Shown: in pieces, positions 1 through 10,915 of the stretch | How the letters are laid out: each line of letters starts with the position of its first letter | Numbering within the stretch: the first letter of the stretch is position 1 | NCBI GenBank assembly: GCA_002205965.3 | Contig: NADL03000682.1 | Span: forward strand, 186,001 to 250,000 | Source of the DNA: Kappaphycus alvarezii | Lineage: Eukaryota; Rhodophyta; Florideophyceae; Gigartinales; Solieriaceae | Reading direction: 5' to 3' | Length of the DNA stretch: 64,000 nt | Program-made: the position numbers and the translations under genes | Notes under the pieces: model-generated | The model's database searches: none | Told to the model about the DNA's origin: nothing | Seen by the model: the letters and a program-made list of their open reading frames with translations, nothing else

Positions 1-384
1 GGAGATATTTTCTAAGACTAAAACACCAAAATATTCTCTCTATTATATTTAACGGTGTTCAAAACGGAAGCTGTGCCTCTTCATTGCCATTCTAGTAGTC
101 TACAATCGGCTGACAGTATTATGTTACCCTAAAAGTGAACCATCTAGTAGCAATTGTAATATAATGGGCCAATAGATAGTGACTTTGTCTATATTTTGGT
201 ATTCAAATTTGTTTACGTTTTTTAAAGTAAAAAGTTTTCCATGGTACTTTTTGTTGAGTTGAAGTTGTTCAGCATAATCCTCTGACTTTTTTTTACGAAA
301 TTGTCTACCAAGCTAGCATAGTTCTAAATAAATATACAGTACAGGAATAAATTTTATCTATTATGAGGACAGTTGTGCATTATT
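1..384. other. AT-rich spacer, nothing recognised
   Basis: No ORF with family resemblance, RNA gene or repeat was recognised here. It is the left flank of solo LTR A; the exact LTR start is uncertain by tens of bases. Confidence 0.5.
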
Positions 385-1830
385 TGCTGTTATGAATTCT
401 TTCCTTTCTGGTGGAGGGCGGTCCTCTCAACAAACTTCTGTCTTCTCCATCTTTAACCTCTGGGGTTTCAAAAACAACTCTTCCCACGAATCTATTCTAC
501 AAAAAAATCATGAAACTAATTTCTCTTTTGAATAAAAATTCACTTTACAACTCCACTTTCATTTTATCTCTGAGGATTTTGGTCCTCGTTTTTCAAAAAA
601 GAAATAAACCCACTCATGATATGCTTTGTCCTTCAAATTCAGTTCTGATGTTTTATCAAGTAGATTTTTAGATATTGCCTCGATTGCACACAAATTCAAA
701 ACTGCGGCATTGCCTGGCATTTTGATTTCGACCTAGGTCGTGAAATTTCTCGAAGACTTCGCCTTATTTAAAGCTCATAATCACCATCATTGAGGCAAAA
801 ACCCCGCCATAAGCTACCATTTCGGATCACCCCCTTTTTTGCTTTCAACTTGACCAAACTTCACTCGTCCCTCACTATTGCTATTTAATCCCGAGGCCGC
901 CACTCTCTCAATGCCCTGGCCTTGATGACAAATATACCAAGCGGATATGATGCTTATTGCAGAAAAAATGGATTGCGAACGCTTTTGGAAGTGAGTCTGC
1001 TGGCAATGCTTCGAGGAGGCAGAGGAGGCAAAGGAGGAGCTAGCGAAAGAGAACACAGAAGAAGAGGCAGAAGATGAGGAGCTTTAGGCTGAGGTGGAAT
1101 CATGGGAAGGTGAGAATTGCTGGGTGTATTCTTGGGAGCACCTAGTGTACAACGGTGGAGGAGTTGCTCTATAGAACAGAAGGGAGATTGAAGGAATAAT
1201 CGGTATTTATGATTCTTATGAAAGTTGTAAAATGTATAATGAAAGCTATGAGGAGTGATTGCAAGATCCGGATACGTCCAAGTGGGATATTTATAATTCC
1301 GGGACGTTCGACAGAATTTGTATGGAATGCTTGGGGGGTATTAATATGGAGGAATTGTTTAGCTGTGATCTCGAGGACTACGATTTTAAAGAAGAATATA
1401 GATATTTATTCAGATAGTACCCGATAGAAGCTTTTCTCGCTGACAAGATTACATTTGATTGATATTGCGGTATTTGGTGTACTTGTCTGAGACTTCAGGG
1501 TGAACCAAAAAATTATATATGAGCTTAGTAAATTGCTTTCCCTTGTGAAGGTAAAGCAAGTTAGTAGGTAGCTCTACGCAAGGTCCCGAGTGGTAGAAAG
1601 CTAAGAATTGTAGTTGTGGAAGCAAGAATTATGATTTTACGTTGGTCACAAGGCACCACTTGTAGTTCTTGCACCTTCTATACTTTTTTGTAGCCCTCTC
1701 ACGCGTCCTCTTTACCCACCCCTTTTTGTTCGCTCAACCACACTGCGTTAGAACTTTTCTCATTTGCGAAATATTCTTCGTGGGGTAATCGGTTCTGAGA
1801 ATATCTCGTCCAGACGATTTACCCCTTTCA
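385..1830 (+). mobile_element. Solo long LTR A of Ty3/gypsy family (ORF-bearing)
   Basis: The segment aligns by eye over its length with the long LTR D at 23305-24827. It starts near a TGTT with a GGTCCT-containing repeat, has a TATTTAAA box near 765-772, an acidic ORF relic, a second TATA box (TATATAT, 1514-1520), and an R/U5-like part ending ACCCCTTTCA at 1830. No primer-binding site or gag follows, so it is a solo LTR. I could not find a convincing 5-bp target duplication, and the left end is approximate. Confidence 0.65.
838..1417 (+). pseudogene. LTR-borne acidic protein, relic copy A
   Basis: This is a decayed copy of the acidic protein encoded inside the long LTRs. In successive frames it shows a YDAYCR stretch, an E/A-rich run, a WEHLVY block matching WxAPELVY of copy C, and an intact end with ICMECL, EELF and DLEDYD before the stop at 1415-1417. 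That end aligns with ICGDCLD...EELF...DLENRK of copy C. Several stops and shifts interrupt it. The function is unknown and no database family is recognised. Confidence 0.6.
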
Positions 1831-2157
1831 ACATGCAAGGAAAATGGTGAACTTCGGAGTGTGTATGCAAAGACATTTCACCACCTGGCGGTTATAATCA
1901 TAAGAATATATACTTATCTTAAGGATAAATTCGAGACTTTTCAGCTTTACATGTCTACGGAAATGTGATGAACACTAATACATCCAAGATTATTTATTCA
2001 TTAATGCGGATAAAAACGATCTTAGGTATGAAGTAAGGAAAGAGATAAATAAACACAAAATTTTTTTCATAGTAAATATCCTCTCTGAGTCCATCGCAAA
2101 GTGCAACCAAAGAAAATATCAATCCTTTTTCACGATCTGCACCAGAGGTAGGCTCGT
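1831..2157. other. Spacer without recognisable feature
   Basis: AT-rich, with no credible ORF. Nothing was recognised between LTR A and the LINE tail. Confidence 0.5.
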
Positions 2158-2476
2158 GAATGGGCCAATCTCAACTCTTGAAGGGTAGCACTCAGATGTA
2201 TGTGCAGTGCTGAATAACGTGACAAGGACCGTGGACATGATGTTATTGGAGACGTACGGAAAGGCTCGGAGGATTTACGCAAAGGTACGCCGCAGAAGCC
2301 GTCACGTCCAATGCGGCCTGCTTGATGGCTGGCCTGAAAGTAGCTTTTTGAGGAGGGCATTTCCTTCCCCAATACTGTCTCATTTTGCCCTTTTGAGTCG
2401 ATTGTGGTTGTCTGGAAAATCATGGGGTAGATCGGATATATACTTCAGGAGGAAAACAACCAAAATTTCCTCTACT
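2158..2476 (+). mobile_element. LINE 3' end, L2 subfamily
   Basis: A 5'-truncated LINE copy. The first part is a decayed version of the LINE C-terminus (compare HAAA.VMSNAACLLAG at the end of the ORF at 43306-44544). It is followed by the L2 3'UTR, with TTTTGAGTCGATTGTGGTTG and a final AAAACAACCAAAATTTCC-like tail. The same piece recurs at 8790, 12164 (reversed), 46950 and 49185. Confidence 0.7.
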
Positions 2477-4258
2477 AAAAGATAATCCCAACAGAAATGG
2501 AATCAAGCTTATTTATGGGCTAGGATAATGTTTTCTAAAAATGAGGTAATTCGAGAATATAACCATGCAGAAATGTTTGTCTTTTTCTAGTTCTTGAAAA
2601 TATGTGATATAATATCTTTCCGTAAAGTACATATAGTGAACTGGCTTTAGATAAAGTTATTTGTTCCAGTTTGGAACCGTAGTTGAACTGCAACCAATAT
2701 GTAGATATTTTTGTTCCGTGAAACACAAAAAAATAAGAAAATTTTTCTTGGTATTATTGGATTGCATTGAGTAGTTTTAATTCAAAGATGGAAATCCTAT
2801 AAAATACTCTGCCGATAACGAGATCTAAACAAAAATAATAGCATTTTTAAATTTCTTTCAATGGATCCATTTGGGTGGAAACTATAATTCTTAATTCCCA
2901 CAAAAAGAGGTAGATTTAATTATAGAAAAGTATTTATAGAGAAACATATATGTATATGAGAAGTGCTTTTTACTACTGCATGTTACTGGAACCAATTTCA
3001 AACTTAAAAGACGTGATTTTTCCAGAATACCTGTTACCACTTGTCCCCAGTAAAACATTTACACCCGAGTTTTCTCTACCCATCGCATGTTGTGCTGTGA
3101 AATCTTCTTATCTAAATCTTGAGAATGTTGCGCTACATGATTATATAGCTCAGTTGAAGTTTCGGGACGTGGTTTCCGTTTTAGATGAAATTTTGAAACA
3201 TTTTTCGCTTCAGATATCAAATTTCATTTTCATGACTGTCTTTATGCTCCTCTAGAATAACGTTTTTATTCCAGGACCTAATAGGTATATGATGGTTTGA
3301 TACACTGAAAACGAGGTTTGATATTCAATATGATTTTTTTTTGATTTAACAGGATGTCTTACAGAAATATGCGTTGCATTACAGCTACAAAGAATGAAAA
3401 AAAACTACTTACGATAAACAAAATTATGGAACCCTACTTTTTTAAATTCTGGAATATTTTAATTGTAGGCAAACGACGTTTTGTCGGTAATAGTGAGAGA
3501 GAAGGTCCGGGAAGAAATGAGATGAGGCAAAACACACGGAACGTAGTCTCAAATGAGGGAATTTACTCAGCGAAGGTGAAAAGAGTCGATCCGTTGCTTC
3601 CAAGCCAGTAATTTGCCAGGACTATCAGGCTCATAAGTAAACACATTTCGGCTAAATCCTTGCTAGCGGCTAATTAATTGAGAGAATATTTCTTTGTGGG
3701 AAAATCTTCAGAGAAGCCCACAAGAAGTGCTTATATACTGACGGAAATGCAGCCAAATGTTCGGATTCAGGAGCTTCCGTTCCGAACTAATCATATAGGA
3801 GGGAATGATAGAGAACTTCACTTCTTTATTTTGCTCTTCTAGTTTGGGACATCAAACCGGAGTTTGGCGAGAAGTAAAATAGATCAGAAAAGAAATTACT
3901 CATTTCAATGTATCAAGAAATGAGTAATAAAGACCCAAGAGGAATGAAAAGTGCAAACCACACGCGAACTTGAAAGAAGCGAAGATTTGGCTTTTTAATA
4001 TTCAAAATGTGTGGTTGGGCTATCTTCTGGTGTATGCTAAGCGACAAAACTTTAAAAATATCTCTATCCTAAAATATAATAGACCCAGTACAGGCCAGGA
4101 TGAGGGTTGTTGTGGACTAAAATTAATCCCTACCTCCCGGCGGCTATGTGCGACCCAATACGGTTTTCAGGGGATTCTGTCAGATGTGCGCGAATCTGCA
4201 CAGATTTTTTTTGTAGTTTTCATCGAACACGATTTTCTTTACTGCAGTATTTTTTATT
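2477..4258. other. AT-rich spacer with one unassigned ORF
   Basis: Mostly AT-rich. An ORF of 101 codons at 2950-3255 (plus) has a globular-looking hydrophobic pattern but no family I recognise and no repeat partner in the window, so it may be chance. Bases ~4000-4060 loosely resemble the L5-type LINE tail region near 38270. Confidence 0.35.
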
Positions 4259-5642
4259 GTTCAAAATTGCTTGTTTTTTGGTCCTACTTTACCGTCCCTT
4301 GCTCTAAGGACCTCTTGGGGGTGAGTATCTCTCCTTCTTTATCCTTGGTTATCATTAGCGCGGTCCTCTCCAAGGTCATTTTCATTTTATCTACATATGT
4401 AAATTCTTTATATACTCCCTCCGAATCAATTCCAAAATCAATTTTTTTTCCTCTTCTTCCTTACTTTCTTTTCCAAATACGGTTTTTCGTACATTCCCAC
4501 TGAAATTTATTTTATCTGTATCATATTTATATAATCCACCCAAAGTATCTCTTTTAAGCCCCTCTCTACTGAGTTCCAAACCCCTCCTCATCATTTCCAC
4601 TATCCCTTTATTTTCTACTCAATCGACACACTTTCAATCGCCTGCCTCTCCGTAAATTTCACCAAAATGAACAACCTATGTTTCTCCAGCATCGTTTCCA
4701 AGACTCGCGGCCCGAGCTCCTTAAACCTCATTCCTCTACTCCCTTTGAGCCTTACTGAACGCGATGAGTATCCCCCTGACAAACCAAGAAGAAGATGATC
4801 GTGTTTGCTCATCGCTTATTCATCTAGGAAGGTGAGTGGCAGAAGGAGGAGGTCGAGGATGGATTTTGCTAGACGTTTGAGAAGTGGGCGGCCCTTGAAT
4901 TGGTTCAAGGAAACGGGAGGAGGAAGGAGGACGGCGAAGAAAAAGAGAAGAACTAAGAAGAGAATGACGATAATGAGGGGTATGGAGACACGGAAAGTGT
5001 TAGAATGATGTGATGGGGGCTGAGCAGTATGGAACATGTATTCCCTATGATGGCATCGGATGGGCATATATTCAGTGGCTTAGAACTTCTCTTGGAAGTA
5101 AATAGATAATTATGAGCCATTAGCGGATATTTGTGGGGACTGCTTCGTTATAATTTATGTTTTGAAGCAATTTTTATAGGTCAGATGCAGGCGATGGTAA
5201 ATTAAAAGATTATAACCATTGTTCGTTTCTCAAATGTCTTTTGTCTATAGTGTAAAGTCCAGACAAAATGTCTCCAGTCATTTCCTGGATACTTTTGTAT
5301 TTTGTTAGGAAGTCTAAATAAGCTGGGTAAACTGCTTCCTTTGTTTTATTTCCGCTTGGAAAAGTCAAACAGGCTGACAGAGATCTTCAGATCAAGTCCT
5401 GAGTAGTTAAGAAGTTTACGATCAATTTCAGACCCTACAAATATTTTTCTTACGCTGGCCACAGAGCAACAGTGGTAAACCCTGCCCCTTCTGTACTTGC
5501 TTCTAGCCCTCTCAACAGTTGTCCTTACCCACTTCTTTCTGTTCGCCCAACTCTACCAAAGTAGCACTCTTTTTGCTTGCAAGACTTCTATGTCGGAGTA
5601 ATTTCTTCTGAGTATCTCTTTCTCCGACGCTTTATCCCTGTT
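4259..5642 (+). mobile_element. Solo long LTR B of Ty3/gypsy family
   Basis: Collinear with LTRs A, C and D: a GGTCCT-rich start, a TATTTATATAA box near 4525, an acidic ORF relic, then an R/U5-like segment (AGTAGCACTCTTTTTGC region) ending TTTATCCCTGTTA at ~5642. Internal sequence does not follow. The left end is approximate and the copy is strongly diverged. Confidence 0.55.
4667..5163 (+). pseudogene. LTR-borne acidic protein, relic copy B
   Basis: It starts at the ATG at 4667 with MNNL, as the other copies start with (S/T)NLRP. It then shows HRLFI, FEKWAALELV (matching FEEW*APELVY of copy C) and a charged run rich in Glu and Lys. The C-terminal part corresponding to FADICGDCL survives only as shifted DNA around 5128-5160. 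Frameshifts and stops make it non-functional. WAALELV is open here, which suggests that the stop at this position in copy C is secondary. Confidence 0.5.
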
Positions 5643-8600
5643 AAAATCTTCATATTACCCAACTGGATATATATTAGGATGGATCTTTTAAAGTAAAGAG
5701 GGACGAATGCCCTTCTAATCAGATTTGGACTCGAACAGATTGGAATTACTTAATCTAAAACAACGTACTGATACCAAATGCGTCTACCAGAATTAACCTC
5801 TTCCATTACGCTATATTCGAGTCCCAAACAGAAGTTAGGTCTTGTACTGCCTGATGAATTGCCTCCGTCAATTTCTTTGGGATGTTGTTTTTGGTTGACA
5901 AATCACGCTGGACTGCATACTCCTAGACGGCAGGCAAAAATGCGACAACCTCTAACGAGCGTCTGCAGTTGCTTCGTGTGTTCCTGGCGCTTTAATAGGA
6001 GCTGGTAATTAGATAGGTGAGTGAAATGAGCACCTTCCACGCAGTCGTGCAAACCTGTAGATCCTACAGGAATATGTTTGTAGAGAAAATTATAAGCGCA
6101 GTACTAGACAATAATACTCTAGCAACATAGAAGAGAGGGTAGATCACCTCTATGAATTTTATTTACTATCGCAAGAAAGACACTGATCAAACGCCACGTT
6201 TTGATAATTATAGGCCCATAAAAATCGTGTAGCTTTCCGTCGTGGCTGGGTTTTACTTGGGACCCTTGAGCACCACCCTAGACCGATGGGTGCGGAAACA
6301 GGAAACCGTATGCATCCGCAGTGCCTCTGCGGGGGGCGTTTCACGATACTTTGCAAACCTCAAACATACATAAGATCAACAAGAGAGTACAAGAGATTTT
6401 TTTGCATGCTCAGCCGTAAGGACGTGAAAGGGATCAATAATAGCCTACACCTGACAGTAATGTTCGGTCCATTGAGAGTGTACAGGTTTTTGTCGACATG
6501 ATGTACAAAAACCCTCTCGCAGTCGTATCTGACATGTTTCAAGACTTTCTACCTTTACATATCACCAGAATTAAGAAAGCTTCAAGAATTTTGAATCCAA
6601 CTCTGAGGCGCAAACGCCAACATTTAGCTCTAATTGTACACATGATATGCTCTCTTAGACAGTGGGCGGATTCATTCTGTTGAAAAATGCCGGTGCTGAT
6701 AGCAAAGATCGTTTCTACTGGACAACCCTGTAACCAGAGATTAGAAGCTATCGTGTTATTCTACCACTAGAGAATAATTTTCAGCCGAGTCCTACTAGTC
6801 AATCGTGTCGGTGCTCAGGCAATGATATTAAATGAAAGCCAAGGTAAAATTTTCTATTAAGTCTCCCTCGGCCAATTACTCCCAGCTTATGACTCACGGC
6901 CGTCCTTCAGCCCATCCGAAGGGCAGAAAAAGCCGAAATAGAATCATGAAACGACCCCCAAAACTGAAGGCCAAGATCTAATGACACTAATGCGGACCGC
7001 TTGGACACTTGAAGGACATCGACAAAAAAACTGGGTTTTTGATACGGGGAGTAGTATTCTTGGACAACCCGAGCGATTGTGATAAACAGAACAGGATACT
7101 AAGTTTCAATATGGCCCAGAAAGATCGCGCGTTTGTTTCAGAGGGGGAGCTTTACATACCGTGGCGAGTACTTCCAGACGATGATGCACCGTAGATTGTC
7201 ATTAGAGCCACAGAAATCAGTCCAATCGCGAGATCATTGTGTCCAACACGGAACGTGCAGCTGAAACCGATCCTTGCGGCAGTCTCGAACTACTGTTTTG
7301 ATCGTAGGGGATAAGGAGGGACAAAATTCAGGCTTAGTGGTTACTGGGATCGATCGTGCTTGAAGCTGGAATGGACTAAGGTTATCCAATACGCATGAGT
7401 CACTTGGTCATCCGGTCTTTCTCGCAGCGGTTTGTCGACTGAAATTTACCTCGTCCTTGCCACATAATTCAGAAGAGTCAGAACAAATTTGTGCTATCGC
7501 TAGATTGTACTAGTGCTTCTTCATGGTTGATCGTCCTCGTCGACCATAGCTTGCACACCTATATCCCACATTCATTGTTCAATTTCGACGCTGGCCTATT
7601 AAAGAAGAAGCCAGACCTACGCTTTTATGTGCCGCCACAACAGTTGCAAAATACAACCTCAAGCCGAGGCGTGAAACAAAAAAGAGCGTGGACATGGTCA
7701 ACAGGCACATTGCGGTCATTCGACGTACAAGGACATCAAGTTTATGCTGCAATATATCGGCATCCGGGACGACTTTGTGGACAAATACTTGCAGTCCTTA
7801 CTGGAGAGGTATATTAACTTTAGGAGGACCTTCAGGGGTCCTGCAACCCGTAAGTTATCATTTCACTGGATGGACTGATTACTTAAAAGAGTTCTATGCG
7901 TCGACCACATCTACCTTGACAACACTGCGTCGTGCACATCATGGAAACAGCTTCGCGGTTCTCTACCGGCGCAATGTTTGAAGACACATCAATGGTCAAC
8001 GTCATATTCGTGTTATGCGCACACTAGATAACACCCACCACGAAACACTTTTTTGCCTAATTACATCTTATGCAAGCACAAATAACATTTTTTAATTTGA
8101 TCAATCAAATAGAAAACACAGGGTTTTCATTGTCCTTTTAGGGTACTCTTCCAATATCCAAAAAGTTCCGCAAAGGCAGTGAGGATCTTGAAAGTAAACC
8201 CTCTCAACAGAAGTTTGATTTAAGGCCAACTTGCCATTAATATTTCTTATATTTTTTTTCAAAAAGCCCGCCATAGTTGAAACTAATAATGTCATATACT
8301 GTGCACAGTATATTTGATTTATCCAAATTGCCGGCTGCAAGCGAAAGTTTCAACGCCTGTACAAGCATAAGTTTGCTTTTTACTGTAACTGAACGGACAC
8401 CACCTCCTTGCTTTTAACATTGCCTCAAAACATTAAGAGACAAATGGCGAATGTATTGATTTCCATGCGATTTCCATGCGATTTCCATGTGATTTATCAA
8501 TCCATCACTGTCAAACCTAATTGCAAAATACTCTCTGTTTATACCTTCTCCTGTGCCTAGAAACAATAAATGTTGCATTTGCTGATGCCATGTTTCATTG

Positions 8601-8789
8601 CATATTGTGATGAATATAATGATTAAGGACAACGTTTTCTTCGACAAATATCAATGAGACGCCTCTACATTACATCGTACCATACTATATACAAATGCAT
8701 CAAAACCCTCTGAACCAAATAACTGTAAAGTCGGGGAACGCGACAAAGTCCTCAAGTCCGCCCATGTTCCGCGTTTGGTAGACGCCCTC
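5643..8789. other. Long spacer with gene-like scraps
   Basis: No complete gene was recognised. In one frame, 7720-7880 (plus) reads as a protein-like stretch (KDIKFMLQYIGIRDDFVDKY and onward) without a start; 7009-7194 is a short unassigned ORF. Bases 8456-8490 hold about three tandem copies of the 11-mer GATTTCCATGC. These may be remains of old genes, but nothing identifies them. Confidence 0.35.
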
Positions 8790-9060
8790 GATGCTCACCG
8801 AATTTGGTCTAAATCCTTCCTGCTTACAGTCAAGGATTCTTCCGTTCAGTGCCCTCGCAAACGACACTCATGCTGCAGCAGCCGTCATGTCCAATGCGGC
8901 TTGCTTGCGTGTTGATGGCTGGCTTGAAGGTAGCACTTTAGGGAGCGTAGTTCCTTCCCCATTACTGTGTCGGTATACCCTTTTTGAGTCGATACTGGTT
9001 GTCTGGAAAACCATTGGATAGATCGGATATATGTTCCAAGAGTAAAACACCCAAACGTTC
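8790..9060 (+). mobile_element. LINE 3' end, L2 subfamily
   Basis: It contains the decayed C-terminus (AVMSNAACL-like), the TTTTTGAGTCGATACTGG stretch and a tail AAAACACCCAAACGTTCC. It is a close relative of the copies at 46950 and 49185. Immediately downstream and in the same orientation lies a LINE coding fragment (9061). Confidence 0.75.
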
Positions 9061-9238
9061 CACGGAAGCAATCCACGAGGCTGTGCAAGACGGTATATCT
9101 CTCAAAGACGCTAGTAGGCAGTCTTTTCGTGCTCCAATGGCGCTGTTAGGGGCGAAGAGATGGATGCACTGCTATCCATGCCCCGGGCTGAAGACTAATA
9201 TTGACGCTCTGGAATTCTCGACATGGCTTTCATATTAG
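9061..9238 (+). mobile_element. LINE ORF fragment (L1-like) joined to an L2 tail
   Basis: In frame it reads TEAIHEAVQDGISL, FRAPMALLGAK, CPGLKTNIDALEFSTWL. This matches TEAVYAAVQEEIPL, FRSSMGLPGAK, CPGLKTNIDAREFSVWL of the L1 ORF at 43306-44544. Its 5' end sits directly on the 3' tail of the preceding L2 copy. From ~9236 it runs into an L5-type tail (CACTTTTTAAACATCAAAGA). Confidence 0.7.
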
Positions 9239-9821
9239 CCGAACCGCACTTTTTAAACATCAAAGAACCAAAGCGATTTTTAACACGACCTTCAAGTTCC
9301 GCTTTTCGCTCCGGACACACCGTGCCCGAGGAGAAGTTGCCCAGAAACACTTGATTGCTTCCGAGACCATCTCTTGCACTGTGATAGGGGTAAATCGGCG
9401 GGGGAGGAGATCCTCAGAACCAATTACCCTGAGAAGGAGGTGTTGCGAGCGACAAAAGTGCTGCCGTGGTATTGTTGAACGAACAAAAGGGAGTGTATAT
9501 AGAAGAGAGTTGAGGAAGCTACAAGCAAGAAGAAAGGGGCAGGGTCTACCACCGACGCTCTGCGACTAGCGTAAGAAAAAGTTTTCTTGGGTCTGAAGTT
9601 GACTCTCAACTTCCTACTACTCGGGACTTGGCTTGAAGTTGTCTGCCAACTTGCTTGACCTCTCCATGAGGAAGCAGTTTACTCAGCTTATATAGACTTT
9701 TGGCTACCCCTAAAGTCCGAACAAAACTACAGAAGATACCAAGAAATGCATAAAATACTTTGTGTGGACAATATACTCTAAGCAAAAGATACTTAAGAAA
9801 CTAACAATTAATTTGGTCCTA

Positions 9822-10415
9822 TTATTTCCGATTCTCTAAATCAGATCCAAACAACTCCTCTAAATTATCCATGCTGTCCAAGCAGTCCCCACAAATATCT
9901 GCGAATGGCTCACAGCTCTCTATTTCCCCCTGGGAGATATCTAGACTACTAAAGATATCTCCATCCGGTTCCATCGTGGGCACAACTTGATCCATACTCT
10001 CTATTTCAGGCCCCACCAGTCCAACACTTTCCATGCCCCCTGTTCCCTCATCCTCCTCCTCCTTTTCCTCCTCCCCATCCTCCTCCTCCTCTTCCTCCTC
10101 TCCATCCTCCTCCTCCTCCTCCTCCTCTTCTTCCTCCTCCTCATCTTCCTGAGCCTCGTACACTAGCTCAGGGGCTTACCATTCCTCGAAGGACTCCCCG
10201 CTCTCCTCCTCGACCTTCTCAGCCTCTCCCGGACTTACCTCCCTCGCTTCTTTTTCTATGAAGAGGCGGCGAACGAACTCGATAATTTGCTTCTTTGTTT
10301 GCCGCCGGATGTAGTCGTCGGCATCGGTTGGCCCGTAGGCGGCGAGACGAAGGCCATTGATGGAACGGGAAGGGCGGTTTTTGGAAATAGGGACAGAGGG
10401 GCGAAGGTTGCTCAT
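9822..10415 (-). CDS. LTR-encoded acidic protein, copy C (one internal stop or 90-nt intron)
   Basis: This is the best copy of a protein encoded within the long LTRs. From the ATG at 10415 it has a basic N-terminal block (NLRPSVPISK, then DYIRRQTKKQIIEFVRRLFI), an acidic stretch, a poly-Glu/Asp region of ~40 residues, and a conserved end with SLDIS, EPFADICGDCLD and LEELFGSDLE. An in-frame TAA follows GESFEEW (10176-10178), and the same frame then continues to 9822. Alternatively, a 90-nt intron, GTAAGT at 10238 to CTCAG at 10149, would remove the stop in frame. Copies A and B keep a W...LV block there, so exonic sequence plus a nonsense change is also possible. A TATA-like box lies ~110 bp upstream. 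No signal peptide or membrane segment is seen. Role unknown; an acidic regulator is only a guess. Confidence 0.6.
10149..10238 (-). other. Candidate 90-nt intron in acidic ORF C
   Basis: On the minus strand, AG|GTAAGT at 10238 matches the eukaryotic donor consensus, and CTCAG at 10149-10153 could be the acceptor. The length is a multiple of three, and removal deletes the only stop. Copy E keeps the donor, but its acceptor reads CTCGG. This is inference only. Confidence 0.35.
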
Positions 10416-10872
10416 TGTGATAGACGTTGGGGAACGGGAGGCAATGTAGGGTGTTTTGGGTGTGTGGGGGGAGAGGGGTGATGAGTAAAATGATCGCGGG
10501 CATTTGGAACTTAGAATAAAGAGGTTTAAATAGGCTCCCAGGGCAGGTTCTATAGATTAGGAATAGGTAAAATAAATCTGCAAGGGATTTTGCAGTAGTG
10601 CATTTGCGCCCTTCTTATCAAAAAAGGCGAATTTGGAGAGGAGGTAAGCTAAAAGGGAAAAGGGACTTGATTCGGGGTCGATTCAAAAGGTTAAATACAG
10701 TATAAAAATATCTAGATAAATGGAAGTAAATTTGGAAATGACAGTGGGAGAAGTTAGGGGCGGGATCGTTCTAGGTTGCTGGATTACACGAGGGGAGGAC
10801 TATTTCCTGTATTACGTGAAGGGAGGACCATTTCCTGTATTAAATGAGGGGAGGACCATTTTTTGTATTACA

Positions 10873-10915
10873 AACACCTTCAAAAAATTAAAATAACCCA
10901 ATATTTTCCCGTTGT
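10873..10915 (+). mobile_element. LINE 3' tail fragment (L1 type)
   Basis: It contains TTAAAATAACCCAATATTTTCCC, the terminal part of the L1 3' tail, wedged between LTR C and an L4 LINE. Confidence 0.6.

Larger units (their letters stand above)
9382..10872 (-). mobile_element. Long LTR C of Ty3/gypsy family (best-preserved ORF-bearing LTR)
   Basis: Read on the minus strand: a start near TGTAATACAAAAAATGG (~10872), three ~27-bp repeats with GGTCCTCCC, a TATTTAAA box (10525-10532), the acidic ORF (10415-9822), a second TATA box (9688-9694) in the same context as the LTRs of the complete element at 53605-61093, then R/U5 ending CCCCTATCA at 9382. The last ~350 bases are nearly identical to the short LTRs. 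No PBS or gag follows, so it is probably a solo LTR. No clear target duplication was found. Confidence 0.7.

Noticed and set aside
7688..7981. Several overlapping ORFs near 7.5-8 kb
   Set aside because: One frame looks protein-like for ~50 codons, but no start, family or repeat partner supports a gene.
10030..10145. Plus-strand Ser/Pro-rich low-complexity frame
   Set aside because: It is the complement of the Glu-rich codons of acidic ORF C.
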